Origin: Ailurus styani
Taxonomy: Eukaryota; Chordata; Mammalia; Carnivora; Ailuridae
NCBI GenBank assembly: GCA_002007465.1
Contig: LNAC01000032.1
Coordinates: 7,036,889-7,100,888, forward strand
Length of the DNA stretch: 64,000 nt
Reading direction: 5' to 3'
Of the stretch, positions 1 through 14,440 are shown piece after piece. The notes under the pieces were generated by a model, which saw nothing but the letters and a program-made list of their open reading frames with translations, was not told the DNA's origin and did not search any database. Numbering within the stretch: position 1 is the stretch's first letter; each line of letters starts with the position of its first letter. A program made the position numbers and the translations under genes.

Positions 1-1007
1 GCCACAGTAAAATTGAAATACAAGACTATGCTAAAGTTTTGCCAATCTTTATTTTCATTTGTCTAAACATTTCAAATGTCTTCCTGTTGTAAATAACTGC
101 GTGAGTAAAATACATCACATACTCCTCCTTCTCTTCTAAATCAGCCTTAAAATGCTCCAAAATTATTTATAGCAACATCAGAAACACTGGTTGTGGAAAG
201 AGAGAATGAAAAACGTGGTACTACAATCAGCCCGCGGACTGGCCGATGAGGAGAGGAAGCTAAATCCTGCAAGGGAGACATGTATTTTCAAGTGAGGATG
301 GCCAGTGGTCTAGGCATCAAGGGCATACTGTAACACCTCTAAGCGAGCCTCCTCACTATAGTGTGGCATTTTTACAGTTTCTTGTTTGACTTTTTGACTA
401 TCTAATGTATTCACAGGATCAAGACTTTGTAAAATATAGAGAGGTACAGAGCGCATACACCAGCTCTGCATACACCTGCATACGCCTCTCCTGGACTCCA
501 GTCCCCGCAGTTCCTACTGTGAACCTACCCCTGGAGGGAAACACGGTGATGTTATTCATTCCTTTTGTATTCTTCTAGAGTTTCCTTATGCTTATGCAAA
601 CATGAACATTCACTCTTTTTTATATGCACTTTGTTTTATATCAAAAATTTTTTAATGTTGTACTTTTGTTGAGATTCTTCCGTATTAATTCATCGATTAC
701 TCATTCTCTTTAATAACTGCATAATATTCCCTCACACAGATCCACCATAATTCATTTAATTGGACACTTACTGATGGACATTTAGATTATTTCCAGTTTT
801 GGGGGGGGTGAAAATAGTATTTCTCAATCACTTAGAGTGGTTACGATGTGAAACAGCATTTTCATCTCTTAGTCATATACTCGCTTGTCACTGGGAACTC
901 CTGATTCATCATGATGATATCAGCCTCAAGTAGAAGACTCTTCCTTTCAACACCTTTCATTACAATATCTCTCTAACAGGTCTCGCCATAATTACTCTGG
1001 TAGAATC

Positions 1008-1531
1008 CTATAGTGGATGACTGTCCCTTCAAAATTCACATGTTGAAGCCCTAACACCTAGTGTGGTTATATTTGGAGAAAGAGCTTTTATGGAAGTAAT
1101 TAAGGTTAAATGAGGTCATGAGGGTAGGGTTGTGACGGGCTAGGATTAGTGTTCTTGTAGGAAGAGACACCAGAGAGCTTCCTCACTTCTCTCTGCCACG
1201 TGAGGACACAGCCAGAAGGTGGCTGTCTGCAAGCCAGGAGGAGAGAGCTCTCACCAGGAACCAATCCTGTTGGGCCTTGATCTGGGACTTCTAGCCTCCA
1301 GAACTGTGACAAAATAAATTTCTGTTGCTTAATACACCCAGCCTGAACAGACTAANTCTGCAAGCCAGGAGGAGAGAGCTCTCACCAGGAACCAATCCTG
1401 TTGGGCCTTGATCTGGGATTTCTAGCCTCCAGAACTGTGACAAAATAAATTTCTGTTGCTTAATACACCAGTCTGAACAGATNGACAAAATAAATTTCTG
1501 TTGCTTAATACACCCAGCCTGAACAGACTAA
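1008..1531 (+). repeat. MaLR LTR, MLT1A-like, with assembly-type duplication
   Basis: The segment reads like an ERVL-MaLR solo LTR: 'TTCAAAATTCACATGTTGAAGCCC' region, 'TGAGGACACAGCCAGAAGG', then 'CTCCAGAACTGTGACAAA' and AATAAA near its 3' end. Its last ~130 bases recur after an N at 1356, and the last 48 bases recur again after an N at 1483. No internal retroviral region is present. Confidence 0.75.
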
Positions 1532-1805
1532 TATGATTACTTAAAGTATTTCCCTTAAAAAAACCTGAGGGCCATTGCCTTAATGGGTAGGTGACCAGAC
1601 ACCCAAATGGAATGTCATGACAAGGTCTCAGAGCCAGTGGTCTAAGGCCTTGCTCATAATTCTGTGGTAGATGACTTTTCTGGAAGGCCTGCAAGAGTCT
1701 TAAAATTAGTACTCTTTTATGAAAGTTTAATAAGTATTTATGATTTTTCCTTTTTCATACATGGAGATTAAGTACTGAATTTCAACAAGACAGAAAATGT
1801 AAAAT

Positions 1806-1936
<131 letters not shown>

Positions 1937-2299
1937 TCACATTCTGATGTATAATTTCACATAGCATAATAATATTTATAAACACACTGGAAAATGCAGC
2001 TGGTTCAGGATTCTACCTACTACGTACTTAAACTTTTAAAAAAGTAGTTAATACGAAATAGACTTCTGATTTTTTCAAAAGTTTCACTAATTACTGCATT
2101 TTTTTTTACTAGTTACCACAGTAATGGACCCTAAGTTTCATTTACGTTGAGAGAACACTAGATTTACCTATTCAATCTGACTTTTCTCTTAATCAGTCTT
2201 TGACCTTCCCACTTCTCCATCACTAACCCAATTCATTCCTGAGAAACATGAAGGACATTGAGGACTATCAGAATCCCAAAGGGTGGTTCAAACTCCATA

Positions 2300-2570
2300 C
2301 AGATCTACATAATAATATTTAACTTCTATAAAGTATACTATGTGGCAGGCACTATTTTAAGTGATTTATATGTACACATTAACTGATTTCATCCTCACAA
2401 CAACTCTGTGATGCGGGTGTACTATTAATATCTTCATTTTGCGGAAGAGAAACTGGAGTCCAGGGAGGTTCAGTGACTTATCCAAGGTTGAATAGCTAGT
2501 AAACGGAGAAGCCAGAATTTGAACACAGACTCTGGGCTCATAAACACTTTACTATGCTGCTTCCCTATAA
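2300..2570 (-). repeat. MIR SINE
   Basis: It shows the reverse MIR core: 'GGCAGGCACTATTTTAAG', 'CATCCTCACAACAACTCTGTGA', then a 'GAAACTGGAGTCCAGGGAGG' equivalent and 'GAATAGCTAGTAAACGGAGAA'. Confidence 0.8.
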
Positions 2571-3777
2571 TACTCTATCAGTCCATACTGAGAAGTTGTT
2601 GATAATATCCTATTGGTCAAGTCCCTTTGGATGAAATAGGAATTCCTAAATTTCACACTTGTGTCATGGATTCTACTTCTGCAGAAATATGACAATATAA
2701 CTCAGACTGGCATCTCCTTGGCTTCACTTCCCATTTTATAGAAAGGCCTGCACTACTGACTTATGAAAACTAAGTTCATACTTCTATTTAAATAGAATTT
2801 TAGAAATATTAGGGTTGGATAAAACATCTCATTATCTCCAGGTCAATTCCTCTGCCTTCAGGTGGGACTAAACTGGACCTAGTTATTCTACTCTTTAAGC
2901 CAGGTACAAGACTTCTCTTAATAAGCCACTCCAATGTAATGATAATGATTAAGAATTGCATTTACAAATAAAGGTACTCAGATTGTGTTTACGCATTGAA
3001 TATACACATACTACCTGGACAGAATGGGTTAAAAGAAGGCTGATAGCAGGATATACAGAGGAAGTGTAAACTTTTTTTGGATAAAGATACATATACCTTT
3101 ACCTTAAAACTGGACTGTATTTTTTCCTGACTTTTAAATCTCAGGCCTTTAAAGCCATCATTCTTTTGTTTAAGAGCTATATTTTTAGGTATGCACTCCT
3201 TACTTTGAAAATGCTCATCACTCTGTAATGAGTAGATCTTTATTATACCATACTCTCTACTGCTGTATTTTAAAAATGAGTTGTTTGAGAAAATAGCACA
3301 ATCTCCTTCAGCTTTTGCTAATTTAAATCTTATACTAATCTTATACTATTACTAATGAAAGGTAAATGCCAAGATTTCCTGAAAGTGAAAATTATGAGAA
3401 ATACACTCTGAGAATTTCCCTATAGTCCTTATTCTCTTTTTCGTACTTAACATCAGTGTCACATGAAGTTTTGGAGAAGCTCTCTCCGTGTTGCAATGAA
3501 GCCTTATAAGAGAAACTAAATTAACAATTTTACGCTATATAAAACATTATTTATTCTGCATGCATGGGCATGCGTGTGCATATGTGTGTGAAGCACGGGC
3601 TATTACTCATTTATTTTAGTTTAACTAAGTTCAGATACCAAAGTTGAAAGTACAGAAACACTGAAATGTCACTGATTACAATGATAACTTTTTTTAAATT
3701 TCTCTTTACTTCTATTCAAAGTGTTAAAATGAATTAATTAAACTGAATTAGTTGGATTAGAAAAAAAAACCAGACTT

Positions 3778-3965
3778 GGGGCGCCTGGGTGGCTCAGTCG
3801 GTAAAGCATCTGCCCTTAGCTCAGATCATGCCTGGGATAGAGCACCGTGAAGGGCTCTCTGCTCAGCAGGGAGCCTGCTTCTCTTTCTTTGTCTGCCTGC
3901 CGCCCTGCCTACTTGTGCTCTCCCTCTCTCTCTGTCAAGTAAATAAATAAAATCTTAAAAAAAAA
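3778..3965 (+). repeat. CAN-SINE (SINEC)
   Basis: This is a full-length tRNA-derived carnivore SINE: GGGCGCCTGGGTGGCTCAG head, CT-rich middle, AAATAAATAAAATCTTAAAA tail, inserted in intron 9 against the gene's direction. Confidence 0.93.
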
Positions 3966-4113
3966 CCACACACAACAAATTTGGAAGAGGTGAAATGTGC
4001 AAGTTTTCTAAAGGAGTTCTATGGCAGAAGAGGCATATACTGGATTTACTGCTAAAAACGGACTCACAGACATACCCAGAATTACATTTCACATTTTGAG
4101 ATCAGAGCTTCTA

Positions 4114-5942
<1,829 letters not shown>

Positions 5943-6214
5943 TCAATTTTTTTCTTTTGAAATTGTTTGTATTGCTAATACAATTTTAAAAATCGTCTAA
6001 TTTACGTCATCCAAATTAAAGGCATCAAAAAGACCTGCGTTCTCTCTGGATGATAGTGAAAACTGTCCTCGGTGGATTCAACTGCTTCTCTCCTTTCTTA
6101 TCTTCCCCTGACTTCTCCTTTTTCTCCCTACGGTGACAGTTAAATGCACAAAATATGTGAGGCCATAGAAGGCAATAAACTGATTATGTGTGAGTTGTAC
6201 TGTGAAGTGTGAAA

Positions 6215-6330
6215 ATTAAGTCTTCCGAAATTCCCTGAGCACAGGGACCACGTTCATTCCATAGCGCCTAGCACAATGCCTGCCACACCGGAGGCACCCA
6301 AAAAATGCTTCTGGAGAAACTGAATGACTC
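6215..6330 (+). repeat. L2 3' end fragment
   Basis: 'GCACAGGGACCACGTTCATTC', 'AGCGCCTAGCACAATGCCTG' and a decayed tail match the L2 3' end pattern. Confidence 0.7.
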
Positions 6331-6429
6331 AGCTGCCTTTGACTCCTTCCTTGCCTCCTGATGGAGCTTTGTGCTGATGGATCTGCTTATATTTAAGTTA
6401 TAGTATCATCACAGGTGACAATTCAATTG

Positions 6430-7590
6430 GAGAAAAATGTAAAAGCGCTATAGGTGAAGAGATAGGGAATTTCAAAGGAGGGGAGAATCCAGAGGCCCTG
6501 GAGCAGAAGAGACATATGTTCTCAGTCATGAAGGGACAGTACAACTTGAACTTAGGAAGAGAGTAAATAAAGGCATTCCAGGAAGAGGGAGCAGCAAGAA
6601 TAGAATGTGCCAAGGCGAGGAAGTGAGAAATCATGGCACTTCTATGGAATAATTCAGTTTGACATAAAGGGGTGTCATGGGAAAGAGCTTTGGAAATTCA
6701 GACAGGGGCCAGCTCTTGAAAGGCCTAAAAGGCCAGCTTACTGAATTTGGATCTTGTAGGCAGCAGGGTGATACCGAATAGTGGTGAGGCACAGGCTTTT
6801 GCAAGATTCATCTGGCCCCAGGGTGTAAACGGGTTCAGGGGTGGTAACAGAAAGAAGCAGAGTAGGAAACATGCAGTGAGGCGCGGAGCACTAGAAAGCG
6901 CACAAGGGAGCAGGGCCACAGGCGGGAGACGCAGAGTAGGCAAGAAGGAAGATTCATTCAAAGGTGACGCGAAGGTTTCGAGTCTGGGCATCAGAATGTG
7001 TTTAGTAGAAATACAGTGATGGGTTTTGGGTTGCCTGAGTATCAGATGATGACAGGATGACCAAATTAAGGGACAACGTGTGAAAGCGGAAATGGCATGT
7101 GTGGTAGGACAGGGATTGGGGTTGAAAGAAAAAATATAAGTAAAAACAGGGAAACATGAAATCATAGCATTCTTATGAGAAAGGGAATGGTTTCTGATGT
7201 GCCTGAAGAGACTGATTCTAATAAGGTGAGCCAGAGGAGGTAAAACGGAGGAAACTAAAACAGAGGAACTAAGTATTGACTTACGCTTTGGTTTTGACAG
7301 GCCGAAAAGGGCAGGGTGTGGTGTTTTAAGTCAAGGAAGACACATAAAAAAGTACGAATCTGCATCAGGTGTTCAGGGAGCAGTGATGGGGAGAGAGGGG
7401 TACATGGTGGGACCGGAGATCAAGCTGGAAAAGTGACTGGGGCTAGACTGAGGGCTTTCTATACCAGGCTGTGGAGGCACATATTTTATTCTAGAAAATA
7501 GAGGGATGCCATCAAAGGTTTCTGAGCAGAGAAAGTGTGGTAGCAGCTTAAAGTACAGTTTGGGAGAAGGAGAATCTTGGGGAAGGCCGA
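6430..7590 (-). repeat. L2 LINE fragment(s)
   Basis: The plus strand reads as the reverse complement of L2: 'TTCCAGGAAGAGGGAGCAGCAAGAA', 'GTGCCAAGGCGAGGAAG', 'CTTGTAGGCAGCAGGGTGA' and 'AAGGTTTCTGAGCAGAGAAAG'. No open reading frame of the element survives. Confidence 0.65.
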
Positions 7591-7633
7591 GGAGCACCTA
7601 GTCTACACACGAGCAAAGGAGAGCCTGATCTCA

Positions 7634-7894
<261 letters not shown>

Positions 7895-8254
7895 TTACTT
7901 TAGCAAAGTGGCTTTTTAAAAAAAATACATGGGCCCTCAATTGCTGGAGCCCACACTATAATCAAACACATTACTATGTCTGCAGTGAAACATATAAAGT
8001 AGACTCACCAAACGGAATAATAAAGACTGTAAACCACTACACGTCAGGTCAGATTGGGTTTTGCCACCAAATGAGTCTGTGGCAAACTAAGCAAAATCTT
8101 TCTGTTTTCAGGGTTTATTAGACTTTCAAATGATGATTCAGTGAGTGGGGTACACACATATACATATGTTTTACTAAGGAAGTCTTACCTGGACTCATTT
8201 TTAAGTATTTTCTAGGAGAATTGTTTAAATTTTTTTAAAAAAAATTCTGAATAT

Positions 8255-8458
8255 GGATCGGGAAGGAGACAAACCATAAGAAACTCTTAATCTCATGAAA
8301 CAAACTGAGGGTTACTGGAGGGTAGGAGGGTAGGGATAGGGTGGCTGCGATACGGACACTGGGGAGGGTTTGTGCTATGGTGAGTGCTGTGAAAGGTGTA
8401 AGACTGATGATGATTCACAGACCTGTACTCCTGGGGCAAATTAAAAAAAAGAGATAAA
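8255..8458 (+). mobile_element. 5'-truncated L1 3' end with TSD
   Basis: 'GAGACAAACCATAAGAAACT', 'AACAAACTGAGGGTT' and 'GATTCACAGACCTGTAC' are carnivore L1 3'UTR motifs, followed by an A-rich tail. Direct repeats AAAATTCTGAATAT flank it (8241-8254, 8459-8472). Only about 200 bases were inserted; no coding part. Confidence 0.88.
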
Positions 8459-8862
8459 AAAATTCTGAATATAGTACTAACTTAACTAATTTTTTTAAAG
8501 AATAAGAGGAATATTATATTTGGAAGGATTTATTTTTTCTTTTGGATCATCCCTGGGTTTCTGGATGGGCTTAAAGTCTACAGTGGAGTCCCGTCTCCTC
8601 TTGGGTTATCTCTAGGGCTGGAATTATTTATGACCACTAGAATGCCATCTAATGCTATGTGTATTCAGGGCGGAGAACCTTCTATCTCGTGAAGACTACA
8701 TACCTTTTGGGCAAAATGTGTTAATAAGCTAAAACAAGTTAAGGGATTTTAAAGGCATACCATAAATTACTCCAGCCCTTCATTTTTTAAAGTACAGGAA
8801 ACAAAAATGTATATTCAATAAACATAATACAACAAACAAAAAAGTACTTTACCAAGGAGACC

Positions 8863-9420
8863 CATTTGTTCAACAAATATTTATTCAGCTCCTTATTAGT
8901 GCCAGGCAGTGTCCCAGGTGTTCTGTCAGCACTCAGAATTCCCTCCCTTCATAGAATTTATATGCTAGTGTAACCAAAGGGAAGAAACAGACAAAGAAGA
9001 GATTTTACAATATCACTGAGAAGGTAGTAAGTGTTACCAAGGAAGATAAGGTAGGAATGGAGAAAAGGAAAGGTAATAGTCTTAGAAGACACAATGTTTT
9101 AAAACAGGGAGAGGCCAGAAAATGCCTCATTGGAAAGGTGACACTGAGCAAAGACTAGAAGAAAGTGAGGGAAAAGATGTGGCTATATGGAAGAACAGTA
9201 TTCAAAAAGGGAATAGCAAGAGCCAAGACCTTGAGGTAGGACCATACCTGATGTTTTCAAAAGACAACAATGGCAAGGAGGCCAAAGTTACTGGAGGAAA
9301 ATCAACAAGATGTGAGTGGTAAGTGAGAAGTTCAGAGACATAAGTGGGCAAACAGATCTTTTAAAGCCTTGTAAGCTTTTGCAAAGACTTTTCTTTTGTT
9401 CCGGCTTTTACCCAGAAAGA
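8863..9420 (-). repeat. L2 LINE fragment
   Basis: It starts 'TTCAACAAATATTTATTCAG' and 'GTGCCAGGCAGTGTCCCAGG' (reverse L2 3' end), continues 'GGTGACACTGAGCAAAGAC' and 'AATAGCAAGAGCCAAGACC', and ends near 'GCCTTGTAAGCTTTTGC'. Confidence 0.8.
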
Positions 9421-9599
9421 AAAAAGATTAGTAACAGAAGACAAATATTATGACAACTGGACTAGATGAAACAAAGGCTAAGATAGTGTGGGACGACCAG
9501 GTGAACTAGAGGAAGAAAATAGAAGAGGTGAAGGCAGAATGAAATGAGCGTTCACACAGAGTCCCAGAGACACAAGGAGAAACATGTCCAGACAGTGAC

Positions 9600-9706
9600 A
9601 GAGAAAACTAGGACATGAACTAGCACGATGCATAAATCTGTCAAATCACTATGTTGTGCACCTGAAACTAATGCAACATTGTGTGTCAACTATACTTAAA
9701 ACAAAG
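9600..9706 (+). repeat. L1 3' end fragment
   Basis: 'AATCACTATGTTGTGCACCT' and 'GAAACTAATGCAACATTG…TGTCAACTATACTTAAA' match the 3' terminus of old L1s. A SINE is inserted at its end. Confidence 0.75.
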
Positions 9707-9708
9707 CG

Positions 9709-9906
9709 GGGGGGACGCCTGGGTGGCTCAGTGGGTTGGCCCTCAGCCTTCAGCTCGGGTAATGATCCTAGGGTCCTGGGATTGAGTCCTGGGTCGGGCT
9801 CCTTGCTCAGTGGGGAGCCTGCTTCTCCCTCTGCCTCTGCCTGTCACTCTGCCTGCTTGTGCTCTCTCTCTCTGACAAATAAATAAATAAAATCTTAAAA
9901 AAAAAA
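9709..9906 (+). repeat. CAN-SINE (SINEC)
   Basis: Full-length copy with 'CGCCTGGGTGGCTCAGTGGG' head and AAATAAATAAATAAAATCTTAAAA tail. Confidence 0.93.
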
Positions 9907-10002
9907 GCAGAATAGCCGAGACACACAGAGAAGAAAATAGACCAAGAAAATATAAGCTCCTTAATGGTAAAGATCTCCAGTGCTTAGAAGAGTGCTCGAC
10001 TA

Positions 10003-10192
10003 GGGCACCTGGGTGGCTCAGTCACTAAGCATCTGCCCTTAGCTCAAGTCACGATCAAGTCATTGATCCCAAGGATCGAGTCCCGCATTGGATCAGCAGG
10101 AGGCCTGCTTCTCCCTCTCCCACTCCCTCTGCTTGTGTTCCCTCTCTCCTTGTCTCTCTCTGTCAAATAAATAAATAAAATCTTAAAAAAAA
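10003..10192 (+). repeat. CAN-SINE inserted in an L2 tail
   Basis: Full-length copy. The flanks ('CTCCAGTGCTTAGAAGAGTG' before, 'TCTAATAAATGTCTGTTGAATG' after) belong to a broken L2/MIR-type 3' end at about 9970-10245, which dates the SINE as younger. Confidence 0.9.
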
Positions 10193-12228
10193 GGAACACT
10201 GCTTGACATATGAGTGTCTAATAAATGTCTGTTGAATGTGTGAATTCATATAGCACAGAAAAATATGCAACATGACATACTGATATGTATGGAAGCACAG
10301 GCAGTTTTTCAGAAACAACACCATCTTTTGGCCTTTTTAGGCTGTACTCCTATGCAGATCATCCACAACTACCTACGTATAGGTAGTGACCTATGTAACA
10401 CTTTACACTTTACCCTACAGAAAGTGATTTTTATGTATATTATTTAATCCCTATGATAAGGGCATCATCCTTATGTGAATAATTTATTTACTCTGGTAAT
10501 AAATGAAACAATACAAAACCAATCTTCTGCTTCAGATAATGATGGGAGTAACAGGGACTGTACTGAACCTTTCACCTTAAGTAACATAAAACACATGGAA
10601 AAATGGTTTTCCAACACTGGACAATAGGCAGCAGGGGATGGTGATCCTTAAGAAAAACAACTAAAGTGAACCCTACAATAATGCTGGGTTAATGCCTAGA
10701 GTTTCCACGCTGTAGCATAGGAAAGGAGACCTAAACAGGACCTGGTAATCTTCCTGAGTTTTGGAGACAGAGTTAAAAATTTGAGGAGGCTAAAGAGGCC
10801 AGAAGTCACAGGCAGAGAACCAGAGAAGAACCACATACAGAGGGATATTCAGCGATTTACAGTGGCCCTGCCTTGAGTCTTCAGCTAAGTACTGATCAGA
10901 GCATGTGTGTGAGGAAACAACCTGAGACCAGGTGGGGGGGGGGGGCGGAACAAAACACCAGAAAGGAGCAGGCAAAACATTTCTTGGAGCACAATGGGGC
11001 TGGAATAGTTCAAGAAATCTTGTAATAACATGAATCATCAGGATGAATATTCAGAAAGTTATTGATTAGTAATGGCATCAAGTTAACCACAGACGGAAGG
11101 TTATTCTGGTTTTCCTAACAAATCTTCGAAGTAAGTCCAGAAAGGATCAAACTGTGTCCAAATTTAATTTCATCCTAATGTTCAAAAATATTTAAAGGCA
11201 TACAAAAAGAAAAAAAAAAAAGCCGGCATGCAATAATCTAAAATTCAAAATGTCTGCCATTAAATCACAAATTACCAGGCATGCAAAGACACAGGAAAAT
11301 GCTGCTTATAATGAGGATAACAATCGATCAATAGAAACATATCCAGAAATGAGACAGAATGCAAAATTTGTAGACATGTACACTGAAATAGCTATTATAG
11401 ACATACTGCATATGGTTAAGAAGGTAAAAAGTTTTAATATGTTAAGGAGTACTTGCAAGATATAAAAGAGATGTCGAACAAACCTACAGAGATGAAAACT
11501 GCAATGGCTGAAAAGAAAAATATATTAGATGGAATTAAGAACATGTTAGACATTATAGATAAAAGGATTAGTGAACTTGAAGACACAATAGAACAATTCA
11601 AAATGAAACAAAGGAAAAAGAACAAGTTTTAAAAATAACAGATCCCCAGTGAGCTCTGGGACAATTTTGAATGGCCAAACATAATCTGAAATGGTGCTTC
11701 AGAAGAAGAGGAAAAAGCTGAGTGGATGGAAAAAATATTTTGAAAAAATAATGGCTGACATGTTTTAAAATTTAATAAAAAACTCTAAACCCAGAGAGAT
11801 CTAAAAATCTTAATGAACCTCAAAGCAAATAAAAAAAAGAAGAAAACTATGCTAAAGTCCATAATAAAATTGCTTCAAACTAGTGAAGAGAAATGAAAAT
11901 TAATGAAGAGAAAATCTGAAAAGATGATAGAGAAAAAAATGACACACTGTGTGAAGAGGAACAAAATATCAGAATAAGGGCAGACCTCTTGCTAGAAACA
12001 AGACAAGCCAAAAGACCCTGGGGCAGCATATTTTAAGAATGTGAAAGAACACTGTCAACCTGGAATTTTATACTCTTCAAAAATATCTTTCTAAAACAGA
12101 GACAAAATAAAGAGTTTAAAGATGTATGACAACTGAAGAATTTATCAGCAGCAGACCAGCAATAGAAGAAAAAGGAAAGGAAGGGCTTCAGGCAGAAGAA
12201 AATGCTACCAGACAGAAATCTTGACCTA

Positions 12229-12425
12229 GGGGTGCCTGAATGGCTCAGTGGTTTAAGCCTCTGCCTTTGGCTCAGGTCATGATCTCAGGGTCCTGGGATC
12301 GAGCCCCACATTGGGCTCTCTGCTCAGCACGGAGCCTGCTTCCCCCTCTCCCTCTGCCTGTCACTCTGCCTACTTGTGATCTCTCTCTCTGTCAAATGAA
12401 TAAATAAAATCTTTAAAAAAAAGAA
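12229..12425 (+). repeat. CAN-SINE with 14-bp TSD
   Basis: Full-length copy flanked by GAAATCTTGACCTA at 12215-12228 and 12426-12439. It splits the L1M/HAL1-like element. Confidence 0.95.
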
Positions 12426-12532
12426 GAAATCTTGACCTATGAAACAATGAAAAGCATTGCAGATGATAAATGTGTGGTTAAATATAAATACTTTTTTCCT
12501 TATTTAAAATTTCTTTTAAAAGATAATTGAGC

Positions 12533-13140
12533 GTGCAGCCATTCTGCAAAACAGTATGGAGGTTCCTCAAAAAGTTAAACATAGAGCTACCCTACAACCC
12601 AGCAACTGCACTACTAGGTATTTATCCAAAGGATACAAAAATAGTGATTCAAAGGGACACATGCACCCTGATGTTTATAGCAGCAGTGTCCACGATAGCC
12701 AAAGTATGGAAAGAGCCCAGATGTCCTTTGACAGATGAATGGATAAAGAAGACATGGTATATATATAATGGAATACTACTCAGCTATCAAAAAGAGTGAA
12801 ATCTTGCCATTTGCAACAATGTGGACAGAGCTAGAGAGTATTATGCTAAGCAAAGTAAGTCAGTCAAAGACAAATACCATCTGATTTCTCTCATATGCAG
12901 AATTTAAGAAACAAAACAGATGAACATGGGGAAGGGAAGAAAAAATAAAATAAGATGAAAATTGAGAGGGAGGCAAACCATAAGAGATGCTGAACTCTCG
13001 AGAACAAACTGAGGGTTGGGTGGGGGATGGCGTAGTTGGGCGACGGGCATGAAGGAGGGCACTTGAAGTAATGAGCACTGGGTGTTATTTGCAACAGATG
13101 AGTCACTAAATTCTACCTATGAAACTAATGAAAAAAAAAA
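12533..13140 (+). mobile_element. 5'-truncated carnivore L1 3' end with TSD
   Basis: About 600 bases of L1 3' sequence ('CAGTATGGAGGTTCCTCAAA', 'ATGTTTATAGCAGCAGTGTC', 'AATGGAATACTACTCAGC', 'AGGGCACTTGAAGTAATGAG', 'ACTAAATTCTACCTATGAAA') end in an A10 tail. GATAATTGAGC at 12522-12532 and GATAACTGAGC at 13141-13151 are the target duplication. A 90-codon ORF is only L1 remnant. Confidence 0.9.
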
Positions 13141-13700
13141 GATAACTGAGCATTTAAAGCAAAAATTTTAAAAACAGTACATTGTGGAACGTATCACATT
13201 TGTAGATGTAAAACAGAGTACAAAATAGCACATAGGCTGAGAGAGGAGAAATGGAAGTACTGTTCATATACCACAGATGAAGAGGTATAATGTTACTTAA
13301 AGGTAGACTACGACAAGTTAAAGATGTATAGTATAGCAAGCTGTAAAACAACTGCTAAAAACTATAAAGTGGTTATCAACCAAAAAGAAGATAAAATCAT
13401 AGCAAATAATTAATCTAAAAGAAGACACTAAAAAGACGAAAGAGGGAGCAAAAATCAGAAGTGATAAGCAGAAAAGAGCAAGATGGTAGAGTGAAACACA
13501 GCCCTATCAGTAATCAGATTAAAGTAGATTATTTAAAGACCTCAATTAAGAGGCAGAGAGTGTCAAATCGAATAAAAAAAAATAAGGTCCAACTATATAC
13601 AGTACATATTTACTCTGAATATAAAGACACAAATAGGTTAAAACTAAGAGGATGGGCAAAAAAAATGTTCCACGTTAACATTAATCAGCAGAAAGCTGAG

Positions 13701-13888
13701 GGGTGCTTGGGTGGTTCAGTTGGTTAAATGCTGGCCTTTGGCTCAGGTGATGATCCTACAGTCCTGGGATCCAGCCCCAAGGTGAGCTCCCTGCTCAGCG
13801 GGCAGTCTGCTTCTCCCTTTGCCCCCTGCCCTATTCAGCTCCTGCTTTCTCTCTCCTGCATAAATAAATAAAATCTTTCTTAAAAAAA
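13701..13888 (+). repeat. CAN-SINE
   Basis: Diverged full-length copy (head GGGTGCTTGGGTGGTTCAG, tail AAATAAATAAAATCTTTCTT). Confidence 0.9.
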
Positions 13889-13925
13889 GGTGAAATAGCT
13901 ATATATTAGTATCAGTTAGGGTAGG

Positions 13926-14124
13926 TTTTTTTTTAAAGATTTTATTTATTTATTTGACAGAGACAGACACAGCAAGAGAGGGAACACGAGCAGGGGGAGT
14001 GGAAGAGGGAGAAGCAGGCTTCCCGCTGAGCAGGGAGCCCCATGTGGGGCTCCATCCCAGGACCCTGGGATCATGACCTGAGCCGAAGGCAGATGCTTCA
14101 TGACTGAGCCATCCAGGCACCCCC
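13926..14124 (-). repeat. CAN-SINE
   Basis: Reverse copy: AAAGATTTTATTTATTTATT at the left and GAGCCATCCAGGCACCCC at the right. It lies tail-to-tail with the plus SINE at 13701. Confidence 0.93.
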
Positions 14125-14256
14125 AAGGTAGATTTTTGAGCAAAAAAAGTATTACCAAGGATAAAAGAGGGTCATCTTATAACCATAAAAGGATCAATTC
14201 ATTAAGTAGACATAAGAATCCTAAATGTTTATGTATCTAATAAAAGAGCCTTGGGA

Positions 14257-14440
14257 GGGGCACCTGGGTGGCTCAGTCTTTAACTGTCCGCCTTCTGCTC
14301 AGGTCATGATCCCAACACCCTGGGATGGAGGCCTGTACCAGGCTCCCTGCTCAGAGGGAAGCCTGCTTCTCACTCTCCCACTCCCCCAGCTTGTGTCTCC
14401 TCTCTGTCTCTCTAATTAAATAAAATCTTAAAAAAAAAAA
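14257..14440 (+). repeat. CAN-SINE
   Basis: Full-length copy, head GGGCACCTGGGTGGCTCAG, tail TTAAATAAAATCTTAAAA; flanked by an imperfect AAAAGAGCCTTG duplication. Confidence 0.92.

Noticed and set aside
1226..1531. Regularly repeated unit resembling a CRISPR or tandem array
   Set aside because: The copies meet at Ns and are LTR sequence; the genome is mammalian.
3778..3850. tRNA-like segments at SINE heads
   Set aside because: They are tRNA-derived promoter parts of CAN-SINEs without an intact acceptor stem, not tRNA genes.
6725..7165. 146-codon minus ORF in intron 7
   Set aside because: It lies in an L2 fragment and does not resemble L2 reverse transcriptase or any exon of NFKB1.
12527..12799. 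90-codon ORF with a LINE-like protein sequence
   Set aside because: It is the 3' end of a truncated L1 fragment, not a functional gene.
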